Of a DNA stretch of 64,000 nucleotides, positions 26,444-35,540 are shown in pieces; positions within the stretch are counted from its first letter, which is position 1; the number at the start of each line of letters is the position of its first letter. The translations under genes were made by a program, and so were the position numbers. The notes below the pieces were generated by a model that made no database searches, had not been told where the DNA came from, and saw nothing but the letters and a program-made list of their open reading frames with translations. The stretch comes from Flavicella marina (GTDB taxonomy: Bacteria > Bacteroidota > Bacteroidia > Flavobacteriales > Flavobacteriaceae), in NCBI RefSeq assembly GCF_009193215.1, contig NZ_VYVA01000003.1, positions 186,001-250,000 of the forward strand. The letters are read 5' to 3'.

Positions 26444-27904
26444 ATGAGAGAAAAAAATTTTAAGAAGAATTTGTTTTTAGGTTTTGTTTGGACGGCATTT
26501 CAAACTGTTGGGACAAAAATAATATCATTGGTAGCTCAGGTGTTTTTAGCTTGGTTATTGGTGCCTGAAGACTTTGGTAAAATTTCTATAGCTACTTCTA
26601 TTACTGGGATTATTTTTATGATTCAAAATTTTGGTTTATCAGATGTTTTGGTTAGTAGGGGTAAAATGTTTGATAAGATATATGATTTGACTAAATCTAT
26701 TTCTGCTCTGACAGCGATAGTTTGTTTTCTTATTTTTTGTATCGTAGGGTTTGTTGCAGGAGCTGTATATGATGACTCTGTGATAAAGAATTTGATATTG
26801 TTATTTTCCATTGTTATCCCCTTTAATACCATGTCAGTTGTTTCTGACGCCAAGTTAAGAATAGATTTAAGATTTAAAGAATTATCAATTGTCCGTGTAT
26901 GTGAATTTTTTCTTTCACAAATAACTATCATATTATTTGTATTACTAGACTTCGGTGTTTATAGTTTTGTTTTAGGCCCTATATTGAGTTCAATCATAAG
27001 ATATTTTTGGTTGGTTAAATTAGCTCATATTTCCCACAGCTTTAAACCAACATTTCATCATTGGACATATTTGTTTTCAAATAGTTTTTATGGTTTCGTA
27101 CATAGTGTCTGTCAAACAATAATTCGGCAGTCAGATTACTTGATTTTGGCATTGTTTGTGTCACAAACTGAAGTAGGTATTTATTTTATGGCTTATAGTT
27201 TAAGTGTTCAGGTAATTGGGGTTTTAGTGGGGTCTTTATCACCTGTGTTATTCCCTACCTTGATGAAAATTCCGTTGCAAGAAAAGGATAGGATTAAATC
27301 AGTATTATTGAAGATTACGGGTGTGTTTGCGATGTTGGGTATGCCTTTTGCGTTTTGGCAGGCAAGTGTCGTAAAACCATTAATATTAATTTTTTTCGAA
27401 GAAAAATGGTATGATACCATTTTACTTGTTCAAATTTTATCTATCGGAATAGGTTTTAATGTGGTTTCTGCTTTATGGGCTCCAGCATTAAGAATCCAAT
27501 CTTTATTTAAGGTTCAAATGAAATTTTCAATTATATCGATGATAGTATTTATAGTTCTAATAACTCCTTTAAGTTATTGGTTCTCAAGTATAGGTTTAGC
27601 AATTGCTGTTTCTGTTTATTATATGATTTTAAGCCCGGTTTTATTATATTTTTCTTTTAGAAAATTTGATGTAAGTTTGATACAGGTATATACTTCGGTT
27701 TTAAAATATTTTGTAATGGGTGCTATGGTTTTTGGAACCCTATATTATTTAAATGAGATTTTTAATTCTACCTTAATGGTGCAATTAATTGTTCTCGGAT
27801 TTGCAGCTCCGAGTCTGTATTTTTTCTTTCTCTGGAGATTTGACAAAAATTTTGATAATGTCTTAAAAGAATTAACTTTACTAAGACCAAAGAATGAAAA
27901 ATAG
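26444..27904 (+). CDS. Wzx/WzxC-type lipopolysaccharide flippase (module 2)
   Basis: A 486-residue MOP-superfamily membrane protein with about twelve to fourteen helices. FVWTAFQTVGTKIISLVAQ and WLLVPEDFGKISIATSI near the N-terminus, followed by GLSDVLVSRG, match WzxC/RfbX-like flippases. It should export an undecaprenyl-linked repeat unit. The 3' end overlaps the next glycosyltransferase by 11 bases. It is a different subgroup from the flippase at 3850, supporting a separate polymer. Confidence 0.85.
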   Translation: MREKNFKKNLFLGFVWTAFQTVGTKIISLVAQVFLAWLLVPEDFGKISIATSITGIIFMIQNFGLSDVLVSRGKMFDKIYDLTKSISALTAIVCFLIFCIVGFVAGAVYDDSVIKNLILLFSIVIPFNTMSVVSDAKLRIDLRFKELSIVRVCEFFLSQITIILFVLLDFGVYSFVLGPILSSIIRYFWLVKLAHISHSFKPTFHHWTYLFSNSFYGFVHSVCQTIIRQSDYLILALFVSQTEVGIYFMAYSLSVQVIGVLVGSLSPVLFPTLMKIPLQEKDRIKSVLLKITGVFAMLGMPFAFWQASVVKPLILIFFEEKWYDTILLVQILSIGIGFNVVSALWAPALRIQSLFKVQMKFSIISMIVFIVLITPLSYWFSSIGLAIAVSVYYMILSPVLLYFSFRKFDVSLIQVYTSVLKYFVMGAMVFGTLYYLNEIFNSTLMVQLIVLGFAAPSLYFFFLWRFDKNFDNVLKELTLLRPKNEK

Positions 27905-29141
27905 AATTATAATATCAACAGGGCAAGGGAGATTGCATTTAATTGAAAGTGCGAAAGCAATTAAAAATGCTGGTTTTGAGGTAAAAGTAATAACTGGGTG
28001 GATACCTGCAAAAATAGTACCAGATAGTATTATTAATTTCCTAGGGGAAATTTCAGGTAATAAAAACTTATTATATGGTTTGCGTAAAAGAGAACCAAAA
28101 GAACTAAATAGAAAAAGTTTATATAGTCATTCTTTTTCTGAATTTGTATACCAGTTACTATTGATTTCTGCTAGATTTGGTTTGTTAAGTAAAGATTGGG
28201 CTGTAAAAGTAGGTTGGCAGATTTTTGGAATAAGTTCAAAAAAAGATATAAAAGAAGCAGAGGTGTTTCATGTACGGAGTGGTGCTGGTAATTCTGGAGC
28301 AATTTCTAGAGCAAAAGAGCATGGAATGTTTGTAGTTGTAGATCATAGTGCAGCTCATCCGAAAGAAATTCATAAACAATTATCAAAAATATATAGATCT
28401 GAAGAAATTCCAATTCATCCGGATATGGGCTTGTGGAAATTGGTGATGGATGATTGTAAAGAAGCAGATGTATTGTTAGTAAATTCTGATTATGTAAAAT
28501 CTACTTTTCTAAAACACGGATTTTGCGATGAAAAAATATCGGTTGTTCCTTTAGGTATTAGAAGAGATTTTTTGTACCTAAAAAAGAATTATACTATTGA
28601 TGGTAAATTAAAACTACTATACACAGGTAGTGTTAGAAAATGGAAAGGAGTCCATTTACTAATCGAAGTAGCAAAACAATTATTTTCTAATGGGATTCTG
28701 TTTGAATTTAATTTTGTTGGTAGTATTTCTAATGAGATCGAAATACCTGAAGAGTTACAAAATTTAAATCTTTTAAGGTTTCATGGCCACGTGGCTCAGG
28801 ATGCATTGAAGAGTTATTTAAAAGATGCTGATATTTATGTGTTTCCTTCTTATTGCGAAGGTGCTGCTCAATCTCTTAAAGAAGCAATGTCTGCAGGCTT
28901 GCCTGTCATTGCTACAAACGAAAGTGGAGCTCCTATAAAAAATGGAGAAAATGGAATAATCGTAAAAGATAATTGCGTTAAATCAATATATGACGCCGTA
29001 ATTAGTCTTTCTCATGATGAATCTTTTCGAAGAGAAATTGGTAAAAATGCAGCAGAAACAATAAAGAAAGGACATTCATGGGATAATTATGGAGAATCTG
29101 TCGTGTCTCTTTATCGAAAATATTTAGGTTATGAAGTCTAA
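27894..29141 (+). CDS. Family 4 glycosyltransferase
   Basis: A 415-residue GT-B glycosyltransferase. The donor-binding C-terminal half shows LLYTGSVRKWKGVHLLIE and the E-x7-E region FPSYCEGAAQSLKEAMSAG followed by LPVIATNESG. The N-terminal half includes VDHSAAHPKEIHKQ. It overlaps the flippase upstream and the polymerase downstream by 11 bases each, so it is clearly part of module 2. Donor sugar unknown. Confidence 0.8.
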   Translation: MKNRIIISTGQGRLHLIESAKAIKNAGFEVKVITGWIPAKIVPDSIINFLGEISGNKNLLYGLRKREPKELNRKSLYSHSFSEFVYQLLLISARFGLLSKDWAVKVGWQIFGISSKKDIKEAEVFHVRSGAGNSGAISRAKEHGMFVVVDHSAAHPKEIHKQLSKIYRSEEIPIHPDMGLWKLVMDDCKEADVLLVNSDYVKSTFLKHGFCDEKISVVPLGIRRDFLYLKKNYTIDGKLKLLYTGSVRKWKGVHLLIEVAKQLFSNGILFEFNFVGSISNEIEIPEELQNLNLLRFHGHVAQDALKSYLKDADIYVFPSYCEGAAQSLKEAMSAGLPVIATNESGAPIKNGENGIIVKDNCVKSIYDAVISLSHDESFRREIGKNAAETIKKGHSWDNYGESVVSLYRKYLGYEV

Positions 29142-30354
29142 ACGTAATAATAAAGACATTTTTTTAATGTTTTTATCAGGTTTAACAAGTCAAGTTTACA
29201 TAAACTTGATAGGTAGATTGATGTTATCTGAGTTGTTGGCTGTGTTTTTTTTTCCTTTGTTTAATTTATCAACACTGCTAAAATCATATCCAACTCTTCG
29301 AAAGGTTTTAAAAGGGTTAATGTTCTTGCTGTTAGTCCAGATATTAAGTGATGTTTATAATGAAACGGAATTGTCAAATGCCTTACGTGGTTGTTTCGTA
29401 ATAGTTTTTTCTATGATTTCAGTGGTTTTTTTTGTTAAGTGTTTTGGTAACGAAAAATCAGTAATTACATACTTGTTTAGTTTGTTTGTAATACAATTGT
29501 TATTTGGAAAAGTTAATTTAGATGTTTCTGTTTTAGAGGAGAATTCTAATTTCTTTAAAACAAGATTTGTAGGGTTTATTAATATGTTTTTAATGATTGT
29601 GAGTTATTACTTATATAAAAAAAGGCTAAAAAGAATAGTACCATTAATTTTTATTATTTATTCAATAATTTGTTTGGTATTAGATGCAAGGTCTAATGGG
29701 CTTATATTTTTTATATCGACATTGTTTTTGGTGATAAAAAACAGGAGAATAAAATTCAATGGGATGAAATATATAGTGTTGTTTATAATATCATCTGTTG
29801 TATTTTATTTGTCATATATTAGCTATGTAAATAAAGTTTTAAGTAATAGTATTGGAGGTAGCAATGCATCAATTCAAATGAATGCGATGAACAATCCATA
29901 CAATCCTTTTGAGCTCTTGTATATGGGAAGAAAAGAAGCTTTTATTGCTTTTCAAGCAATATTAGATAAACCAGTTATGGGACATGGTTCGTGGGCTGAA
30001 GATAAAGAAGGAAGGTATAGTAATATGATAAATTCTATAGCAGGTAGAAATCACGTCGTTGAGTCTGAATATATTCCTAATCATTCTGTTTTGCTTGGGG
30101 CATGGTTGTTTTCAGGGATTTTAGGTTTCTTTGCAATTGTGTATATATTTTCAAGTTTATTTAAAGTGTATTTTAAGATATTTAAAAGATATTATGAATA
30201 CCCCGTTTTCCCTATAATCACTTTTACTACTGCTAATATGATGTGGGCTGTTATGTTTTCTCCTTTCGGGTTGTTAAGAACAACATTCCCTTTATTTGCA
30301 TCACTGTTAATAGTGTATAATGAAAAATATAAATTATCCAAAGAGTATGAATAA
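29131..30354 (+). CDS. Wzy/O-antigen ligase-family polymerase (module 2)
   Basis: A 407-residue membrane protein with roughly ten to twelve helices. The periplasmic loop around residues 270-310 contains GRKEAFIAFQAILDKPVMGHGSWA (key parts GRKEAFIAFQ and PVMGHGSWA) and later PNHSVLLGAWLFSGILG, the arrangement of the Wzy_C/O-antigen ligase domain. It most likely polymerises the module 2 repeat unit; a ligase role is possible from the fold alone. Its last 8 bases overlap the chosen start of the next gene. Confidence 0.75.
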   Translation: MKSKRNNKDIFLMFLSGLTSQVYINLIGRLMLSELLAVFFFPLFNLSTLLKSYPTLRKVLKGLMFLLLVQILSDVYNETELSNALRGCFVIVFSMISVVFFVKCFGNEKSVITYLFSLFVIQLLFGKVNLDVSVLEENSNFFKTRFVGFINMFLMIVSYYLYKKRLKRIVPLIFIIYSIICLVLDARSNGLIFFISTLFLVIKNRRIKFNGMKYIVLFIISSVVFYLSYISYVNKVLSNSIGGSNASIQMNAMNNPYNPFELLYMGRKEAFIAFQAILDKPVMGHGSWAEDKEGRYSNMINSIAGRNHVVESEYIPNHSVLLGAWLFSGILGFFAIVYIFSSLFKVYFKIFKRYYEYPVFPIITFTTANMMWAVMFSPFGLLRTTFPLFASLLIVYNEKYKLSKEYE

Positions 30355-31171
30355 TAAACCCTTATTTTCAATAGTTATTGCGAATTATAATCACGGTAGC
30401 TTTATTGAGCAAGCAATACAGTCGGTATTATGTCAATCGTATAAAAATTATGAGTTAATTGTGGTCGATGGTAATAGTTCAGATAGTAGTGTTGAAATTA
30501 TAAAAAAATATGATGATAATATTTCATGGTGGGTTTCTGAGCCTGATTCTGGACAAAGTGAAGCTTTTAATAAAGGCTTTAAGATGGCAAAAGGGAAATA
30601 TTTTTTTTGGTTAAATGCTGATGATGTATTAATTAATGGAGCTTTACAAAGTGCAGCAAATTATTTAAAGACTCGTCCTAAAGTTGAGTGGATATCTGCA
30701 AATACAGTTTTTTTTGATGTAACGGGAAAGATTACTAAATGCACAAATGGTCCAAGCTGGTCAGATTTTTTATTTAAAAATGCACCGTTACTTATTTATG
30801 GTCCAACATCTATATTCAGTAGAGAAATATTTATTGAAACAGGTGGTTTTGATGAAAGTTTGCATTTCGGAATGGATACAGATTTATGGTTGCGGTTTAA
30901 ATGTAAGGGATACAGATTTGAAAAAATAAAAAAATATTTTTGGGGATTTAGAATACATCAGGATTCTAAAACATCTCACTCTTTTTCAGAAGTTCCTTCT
31001 GAGGAGTATAGGTCAGAAAGACAGGTTGTTATGCTTAAAAACTCATTGAGTTATTCAGATGTAAAATTAATCTTTCAAAAAATACATAAGTTGACTAGTG
31101 GGTTATATTTAAAATCTTTTTTTGCTACTAAAAAATACAGTGGGAAAAATATTAAAAATGTTCAGTTTTGA
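30347..31171 (+). CDS. Family 2 glycosyltransferase
   Basis: A 274-residue GT-A enzyme from the ATG at 30347; an in-frame ATG at 30320 would add nine residues and deepen the overlap with wzy. LFSIVIANYNHGSFIEQAI, VDGNSSDSS and FWLNADDVL give the family 2 fold and metal site. SEPDSGQSEAFNKGFKMAKG is a pattern seen in repeat-unit glycosyltransferases. It ends with a TTGA overlap to the next gene. Donor unknown. Confidence 0.8.
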   Translation: MNNKPLFSIVIANYNHGSFIEQAIQSVLCQSYKNYELIVVDGNSSDSSVEIIKKYDDNISWWVSEPDSGQSEAFNKGFKMAKGKYFFWLNADDVLINGALQSAANYLKTRPKVEWISANTVFFDVTGKITKCTNGPSWSDFLFKNAPLLIYGPTSIFSREIFIETGGFDESLHFGMDTDLWLRFKCKGYRFEKIKKYFWGFRIHQDSKTSHSFSEVPSEEYRSERQVVMLKNSLSYSDVKLIFQKIHKLTSGLYLKSFFATKKYSGKNIKNVQF

Positions 31172-32316
31172 AAATATCCAATATAGTTTCAAGTATTGAC
31201 CTAGAGTCAGGTGGCCCTTCAAGAAGTGTTACTCACTTGATTAAGTATCTCTTAGCGAATAAAGATTGTTTTGTAGAGCTACATACTTTAGAGTCGGACA
31301 ACCCGGTAATTAGAAGTTTTGAAGAAGTGAATGCTAGACTTTCTTTTTACCCTAGTTCATTATTAGGGGTTTCAAAAAAATTAAAAGATAAGTTGATAAA
31401 TTTAGATGTTGATATATTTCATGGTCACGGTTTATGGGAAATGCCAGTAAATCAGATGTCTAATATTGCACGGAAAAGAGGAATACCATATATAATAACA
31501 CCAAGAGGTATGCTTGAATCATGGTCTCTAAGTCAGGGTAAAATAAAGAAGCAATTAGCTTTAAGTCTATTTCAATATAATGATTTGAAAAATGCTGTAT
31601 GTCTCCACGCAACAGCTCCTATGGAGGTTGAAAGTATCCGTCAACTAGGCTTGAAGAACCCTATTGCAATGATTCCAAATGGTATTCAGCTAGAAGAATT
31701 TTCTGTGATTCCTCCTCAAAAATCAATAGTAAAGAAAAAAATACTGTTTTTATCAAGAATTCATGTAAAAAAAGGAATAGAAAATTTAATTGATGCTTGG
31801 TTGTTAATTGATGATGAATTGAGAAAGGATTGGTGTATTGATATAATTGGAAATGGAGAGGTGCAGTATATTGAATCTTTAAGATTAAAAATCAAAAAAG
31901 GTGAATTAGATGACCAAATTTTTATAAAATCTCCAGTTTTTGATAAAGATAAAATAGATGTATTTCGAGAGGCTAATTTGTTTGTATTACCTACCTACAG
32001 CGAAAATTTTGGAATTGTTATAGCAGAAGCCTTAGCAAGTTATACACCTGTAATAACAACAAAAGGAGCTCCTTGGGAAGATTTAAATAAAAATAATTGC
32101 GGATGGTGGATAGATCTTGGAGTTGAACCATTAAAACAAGCACTTGTAAATGCTTTGGAAACGGATCAAAAAAAGTTAAATGAAATGGGGGTAAATGGTA
32201 GAAGTTTGATAGAAAAAAAGTATAGCATGCAATCTATTGCCAAACAAATGGTAGAACTCTATAATTGGGTTTTGAAAACTGGCCCAAAACCTAAATTTGT
32301 CGAGTATTATGACTAA
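31168..32316 (+). CDS. Family 4 glycosyltransferase with TTG start
   Basis: A 382-residue GT-B enzyme. The start codon is a TTG whose last bases form part of the previous TGA stop (TTGA), leaving MKISNIVSSIDLESGGPSRSV as a natural N-terminus; SGGPSRSV is a common GT4 start. GHGLWEMPVN, TPRGMLESWSLSQG and the donor site FVLPTYSENFGIVIAEALAS are visible. It belongs to module 2. Donor unknown. Confidence 0.82.
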   Translation: MKISNIVSSIDLESGGPSRSVTHLIKYLLANKDCFVELHTLESDNPVIRSFEEVNARLSFYPSSLLGVSKKLKDKLINLDVDIFHGHGLWEMPVNQMSNIARKRGIPYIITPRGMLESWSLSQGKIKKQLALSLFQYNDLKNAVCLHATAPMEVESIRQLGLKNPIAMIPNGIQLEEFSVIPPQKSIVKKKILFLSRIHVKKGIENLIDAWLLIDDELRKDWCIDIIGNGEVQYIESLRLKIKKGELDDQIFIKSPVFDKDKIDVFREANLFVLPTYSENFGIVIAEALASYTPVITTKGAPWEDLNKNNCGWWIDLGVEPLKQALVNALETDQKKLNEMGVNGRSLIEKKYSMQSIAKQMVELYNWVLKTGPKPKFVEYYD

Positions 32317-32860
32317 GGTTGACTTGTCCACATATAAGAATGAATTTGGAAGACTCAATCAGATGAAACGTATGGTTTGGAGTATGGTGTGGCTGTTATT
32401 GGCTAGACCTTTGCCTAGAAGTTTGGGGAATCGATGGAAATTGTTTTTATTGCGTATGTTTGGAGCTAAAGTAAATAGAACATCGGTGGTGTATTCATCG
32501 GTAAAAATATATGCACCTTGGAACCTAGAAATGCATGAGTATGCTTGCCTAGCACCAGAAGTAGATTGTTACAATGTAGATAAAGTAATTGTTGGTGCCC
32601 ATGTAACCGTTTCTCAAAAATCATACTTATGTACTGCTTCACATGATATTACCAAGAGTTATAATCCATTAGTAACAGCTCCAATTAAGATTCAACAACA
32701 GGCTTGGGTTGGTGCCGCTGCTTATATTGGTATGGGTGTCACAATTGGTGAAGGTGCAGTAGTGGGGGCTCGAGCTTCTGTTTTCAAAGATGTTGAACCG
32801 TGGACAATTGTTGGAGGAAATCCCGCAAGGTTTATAAAAAATCGAGTGATTAATGAATGA
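32309..32860 (+). CDS. WcaF-like sugar O-acetyltransferase
   Basis: A 183-residue left-handed beta-helix acetyltransferase; the ATG at 32309 is preferred to a TTG at 32297. The N-terminal helix part (MKRMVWSMVWLLLARPLPRS) and the hexapeptide repeats from VYSSVKIYAPWNLEMH to GVTIGEGAVVGARASVFKDV match WcaF of the colanic acid locus, ending in WTIVGGNPARFI. The catalytic His is probably that of TASHD. It should acetylate a sugar in the module 2 glycan. It overlaps the genes on both sides by 8 bases. Confidence 0.88.
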   Translation: MTKVDLSTYKNEFGRLNQMKRMVWSMVWLLLARPLPRSLGNRWKLFLLRMFGAKVNRTSVVYSSVKIYAPWNLEMHEYACLAPEVDCYNVDKVIVGAHVTVSQKSYLCTASHDITKSYNPLVTAPIKIQQQAWVGAAAYIGMGVTIGEGAVVGARASVFKDVEPWTIVGGNPARFIKNRVINE

Positions 32861-33755
32861 AAAAATATCATTAACAGCTATAATTTTAACATATAATGAG
32901 GAAATTCATTTGCAACGCTGTTTAGATTCTTTGAAATATATTTGCGAAAAAATTATTGTTGTAGATTCGTTTTCAAATGATGAAACTAAAAACATAGCAG
33001 TAAGGAATAAAGTTGAGTTTTATCAAAACCCTTGGAAAAATCATGCAGTACAATTCAATTGGGCTTTAGATAATTGTAACATTTCAACTGATTGGGTGAT
33101 TCGAGTTGATGCGGACGAATACTTGTTACCAAACTTAATTAAAGAATTAGAACTAAAATTAATTAGTTTAGATAACGATGTCAATGGTGTTGAAGTCTAT
33201 TTGAAACGTGTGTTTATGGGGAAACATATGAAACACGGTTTAGGTAGCATAAAGATGATGCGTATTTTTCGTTTTGGAAAAGCACGAATTGAAAATCGAT
33301 GGATGGATGAACACGCCGTTTTAACAGAGGGAGATTCCATCGTGTTTAATGGTGAGTTTGCTGATGATAACTTGAATACGATTTCCTGGTGGACAACGAA
33401 ACACAATTCATATTCAATTCGTGAGGCGATTGAGTTGTTAGACATTGAATTCGATTTGTTGGGGGGTGATAAGAAAACAAATCTTACGGTTCAAGCTCAG
33501 AGAAAAAGAGATCTAAAACTGAAATATGTTAAAAGCCCTTTGTTCATTAGAAGTTTTTTCTATTTTATTTATCGCTATATAATTAGGATGGGATTCAGAG
33601 ACGGAAAAGAAGGTTTTTTATGGCATTTTTTACAAGGTTGGTGGTATAGAACGTTGGTAGATGCAAAAATATTTGAAATCAAGAAAGCTTGTGGTTCTGA
33701 TGTTAGTTTGATGAAGGATTATATAAAAAAGAATTATAAAATTGAATTGGACTAA
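32853..33755 (+). CDS. Family 2 glycosyltransferase (WaaE/KdtX-like)
   Basis: A 300-residue GT-A enzyme. LTAIILTYNEEIHLQRCLDS, KIIVVDSFSNDET, NPWKNHAVQFNWAL and WVIRVDADEYL are the signature stretches of WaaE-type glucosyltransferases, with DAD as the metal-binding site. It lies in the last part of module 2 after the acetyltransferase and overlaps it by 8 bases. A role in repeat-unit building is more likely here than in lipid A core assembly, given the context. Confidence 0.85.
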   Translation: MNEKISLTAIILTYNEEIHLQRCLDSLKYICEKIIVVDSFSNDETKNIAVRNKVEFYQNPWKNHAVQFNWALDNCNISTDWVIRVDADEYLLPNLIKELELKLISLDNDVNGVEVYLKRVFMGKHMKHGLGSIKMMRIFRFGKARIENRWMDEHAVLTEGDSIVFNGEFADDNLNTISWWTTKHNSYSIREAIELLDIEFDLLGGDKKTNLTVQAQRKRDLKLKYVKSPLFIRSFFYFIYRYIIRMGFRDGKEGFLWHFLQGWWYRTLVDAKIFEIKKACGSDVSLMKDYIKKNYKIELD

Positions 33756-33759
33756 ACCC

Positions 33760-34503
33760 ATGAAAATCTCAATTATCACAGTTTGTTACAACAGTGAAAA
33801 AACGATAGAAAAAACGTTTTTATCTGTAAAAAATCAGTCGTACAAACATATTGAATATATTGTAGTAGACGGAGGTTCAACAGATGGTACTCTTGATCTG
33901 ATTAAAAAATACAAGGATACAGTAACAAACTGGGTGTCAGAAGCTGATAATGGTTTGTATGATGCCATGAACAAAGGAATTCAGATGGCGACAGGAGATC
34001 TGGTAGGTATTGTAAATTCTGATGATACTTTTTTCAATAATCAAGTACTTGAAAATATTGCTACTTTTCATTTGCAAAACGATATAGATGCATCGGTTGG
34101 CAATATTGTACAACACAACGAATTTGGTAAAATAGTTCGAAAATACAGTGCAAAGCAATGGTTCCCTGAAAAACTAAAAATAGGATTTATGCCTGCGCAC
34201 CCGGCAATATTTTTTAAAAGAGAACTTTTTGCAAAATATGGGGTGTACCAGTTAGATTTTAAAATCGGTGCAGATTATGAGTTAATCACTCGTTTTTTTC
34301 TGAAAGAAAAAATTATTTGGAAATATTCTGGTATTACAACACATGCCATGCTAATAGGTGGAGTAAGTAGTTCAGGATTCTCTAGTTATAAATTAATTAC
34401 CAAAGAAATAGCCAAAGCATTGAATAGGAACAATATTGAATTTTCCTATACAAAGGTGTTTTTGCGCGGTTTTTGGAAGCTGATAGGTTTTTTGAAGCGC
34501 TAA
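33760..34503 (+). CDS. Family 2 glycosyltransferase (WcaE-like)
   Basis: A 247-residue GT-A enzyme; the ATG at 33760 is preferred to a TTG at 33742, which would overlap the previous gene. ISIITVCYNSEKTIEKT, VVDGGSTDGT and VNSDDTFF form the nucleotide and metal sites, and EADNGLYDAMNKGIQMATGD closely matches the same stretch in the enzyme at 8814. It is the last gene before the 1-kb repeat region, and no terminator was identified after it. Confidence 0.84.
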   Translation: MKISIITVCYNSEKTIEKTFLSVKNQSYKHIEYIVVDGGSTDGTLDLIKKYKDTVTNWVSEADNGLYDAMNKGIQMATGDLVGIVNSDDTFFNNQVLENIATFHLQNDIDASVGNIVQHNEFGKIVRKYSAKQWFPEKLKIGFMPAHPAIFFKRELFAKYGVYQLDFKIGADYELITRFFLKEKIIWKYSGITTHAMLIGGVSSSGFSSYKLITKEIAKALNRNNIEFSYTKVFLRGFWKLIGFLKR

Positions 34504-34530
34504 TACATCATCCTAAAATCATTTCACAAT

Positions 34531-34765
34531 CTTTTAGAACAATCATCTCAATCGTAAATGCACAGCACTAAATCTGGAATGACTAACTCTTCCGTCATAA
34601 AACTTGCAATCGAGGGTCAGATTTTTGAAGAAGGTTCAAAAAGAAATACTGTTTAAGTGAAACGAGTTCTTTTCTTTTAACCTTCAAAAAAGAATCAGAC
34701 CGATGAAAGTTTAAGACTAGCTTTTTTGTTTCTTTTTCAGCAATGGAAAAAGAAAATAGATAAAC
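34531..34765. repeat. Dispersed repeat family A, copy 1
   Basis: First of three related copies of about 230 bases (others at 34934 and 36726). Shared landmarks are cataaaacttgcaatcgag, gaaacgagttcttttctttt, gaatcagaccgatgaaag and a perfect 10-bp hairpin with arms tttctttttc (34729-34738) and gaaaaagaaa (34746-34755) around the loop agcaatg. An in-frame stop here, compared with copy 2, argues against coding. The gap 34504-35540 holds no gene that I can support. Confidence 0.85.
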
Positions 34766-34797
34766 TAATTTTATAAAGCTAACACGAATTCATTTCA

Positions 34798-34900
34798 GTG
34801 CCTTTTCATTGGAATTACAGCTACTCCATCAAGTTTAGTATGTGGAATCGTAAAAGCATAATTCCACATAGAACAGTAGGCTGAGCCAGCCGAAGTCTAC
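34798..34900. repeat. Dispersed repeat family B, degenerate copy
   Basis: Begins with ttttcattggaattacagct and ends with the palindromic unit at 34876-34900 (gtaggctgagccagccgaag and then tctac). The middle part differs from the other family B copies. Confidence 0.6.
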
Positions 34901-34933
34901 AGTAATGGTCATTCCACCATCATTCATTCCAGG

Positions 34934-35169
34934 GTCTGTTAGAATTGAAACCTCAATCTTAAAGATTCTGAACCAAATTGGGGATGACTAACTCTTCTGT
35001 CATAAAACTTGCAATCGAGCGTCAGATTTTTGAAGAAGGCTCAAAAAGAAATGCTGTTTGAGTGAAACGAGTTCTTTTCTTTTGGCCTTCAAAAAAGAAT
35101 CAGACCGATGAAAGTTTAAGACTAGCTTTTTTGTTTCTTTTTCAGCAATGGAAAAAGAAAATAGATAAA
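34934..35169. repeat. Dispersed repeat family A, copy 2
   Basis: Same landmarks as copy 1, with the hairpin arms at 35134-35143 and 35151-35160. In this copy a 67-codon frame is open across the repeat, but it is interrupted by a stop in copy 1 and shifted in copy 3, so it is not taken as a gene. Confidence 0.85.
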
Positions 35170-35208
35170 ACGAATTTAATCATACTGACTCGAATTCATT
35201 TCAGAATC

Positions 35209-35426
35209 TTTTCATTGGAATCACAGCTACTCAATCAGGTTCAGCATAACGATGTGTCAGCCTAATTTTACATATGTCCGTAGACTGAGCTAGTCGAAGT
35301 CTACGATATGTTGGAAATCACTTTCAAATAGTATTTCCAAAAACACAGCTACTAAATCAAGTTCAGCATAACGATGTGTCAGCCTAATTTTACATATCCC
35401 TGTAGACTGAGCCTGTCGAAGTCTAA
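35209..35426. repeat. Dispersed repeat family B, double copy upstream of the SDR gene
   Basis: Two partial tandem copies of a unit with ctactcaatcaggttcagca or close variants, each followed by gtgtcagcctaattttacat and a palindromic unit (35280-35304, gtagact ... agtctac; and 35402-35426). Bases 35209-35376 align over 168 bases with 36522-36689 on the other side of the epimerase/reductase gene, in the same orientation and with no net length change. Confidence 0.85.
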
Positions 35427-35494
35427 GGTGTATTGTAAATCTCTGTAATATATTTGATAATAAAAAAAGCTTCTGAATCTAGATTAACATGACC

Positions 35495-35527
35495 TTGTTT
35501 TATCTCGTGTATAAAAACGTATCTTTG
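35495..35527 (+). promoter_or_regulatory. Candidate promoter for the isolated SDR gene
   Basis: TTG at 35495-35497, a 22-base spacer and TATCTTTG at 35520-35527 match the flavobacterial TTG/TAnnTTTG promoter. The ATG at 35541 follows closely. The promoter lies just after the repeat block, so the gene looks independently transcribed. Confidence 0.6.
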
Positions 35528-35540
35528 GCAAAAATTATCA

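Noticed and set aside
35062-35265. A 67-codon open frame (MKRVLFFWPSKK...) on the + strand
   Set aside because: It lies inside repeat family A copy 2; the same frame has a stop in copy 1 and a shift in copy 3, so it is chance reading of a repeat.
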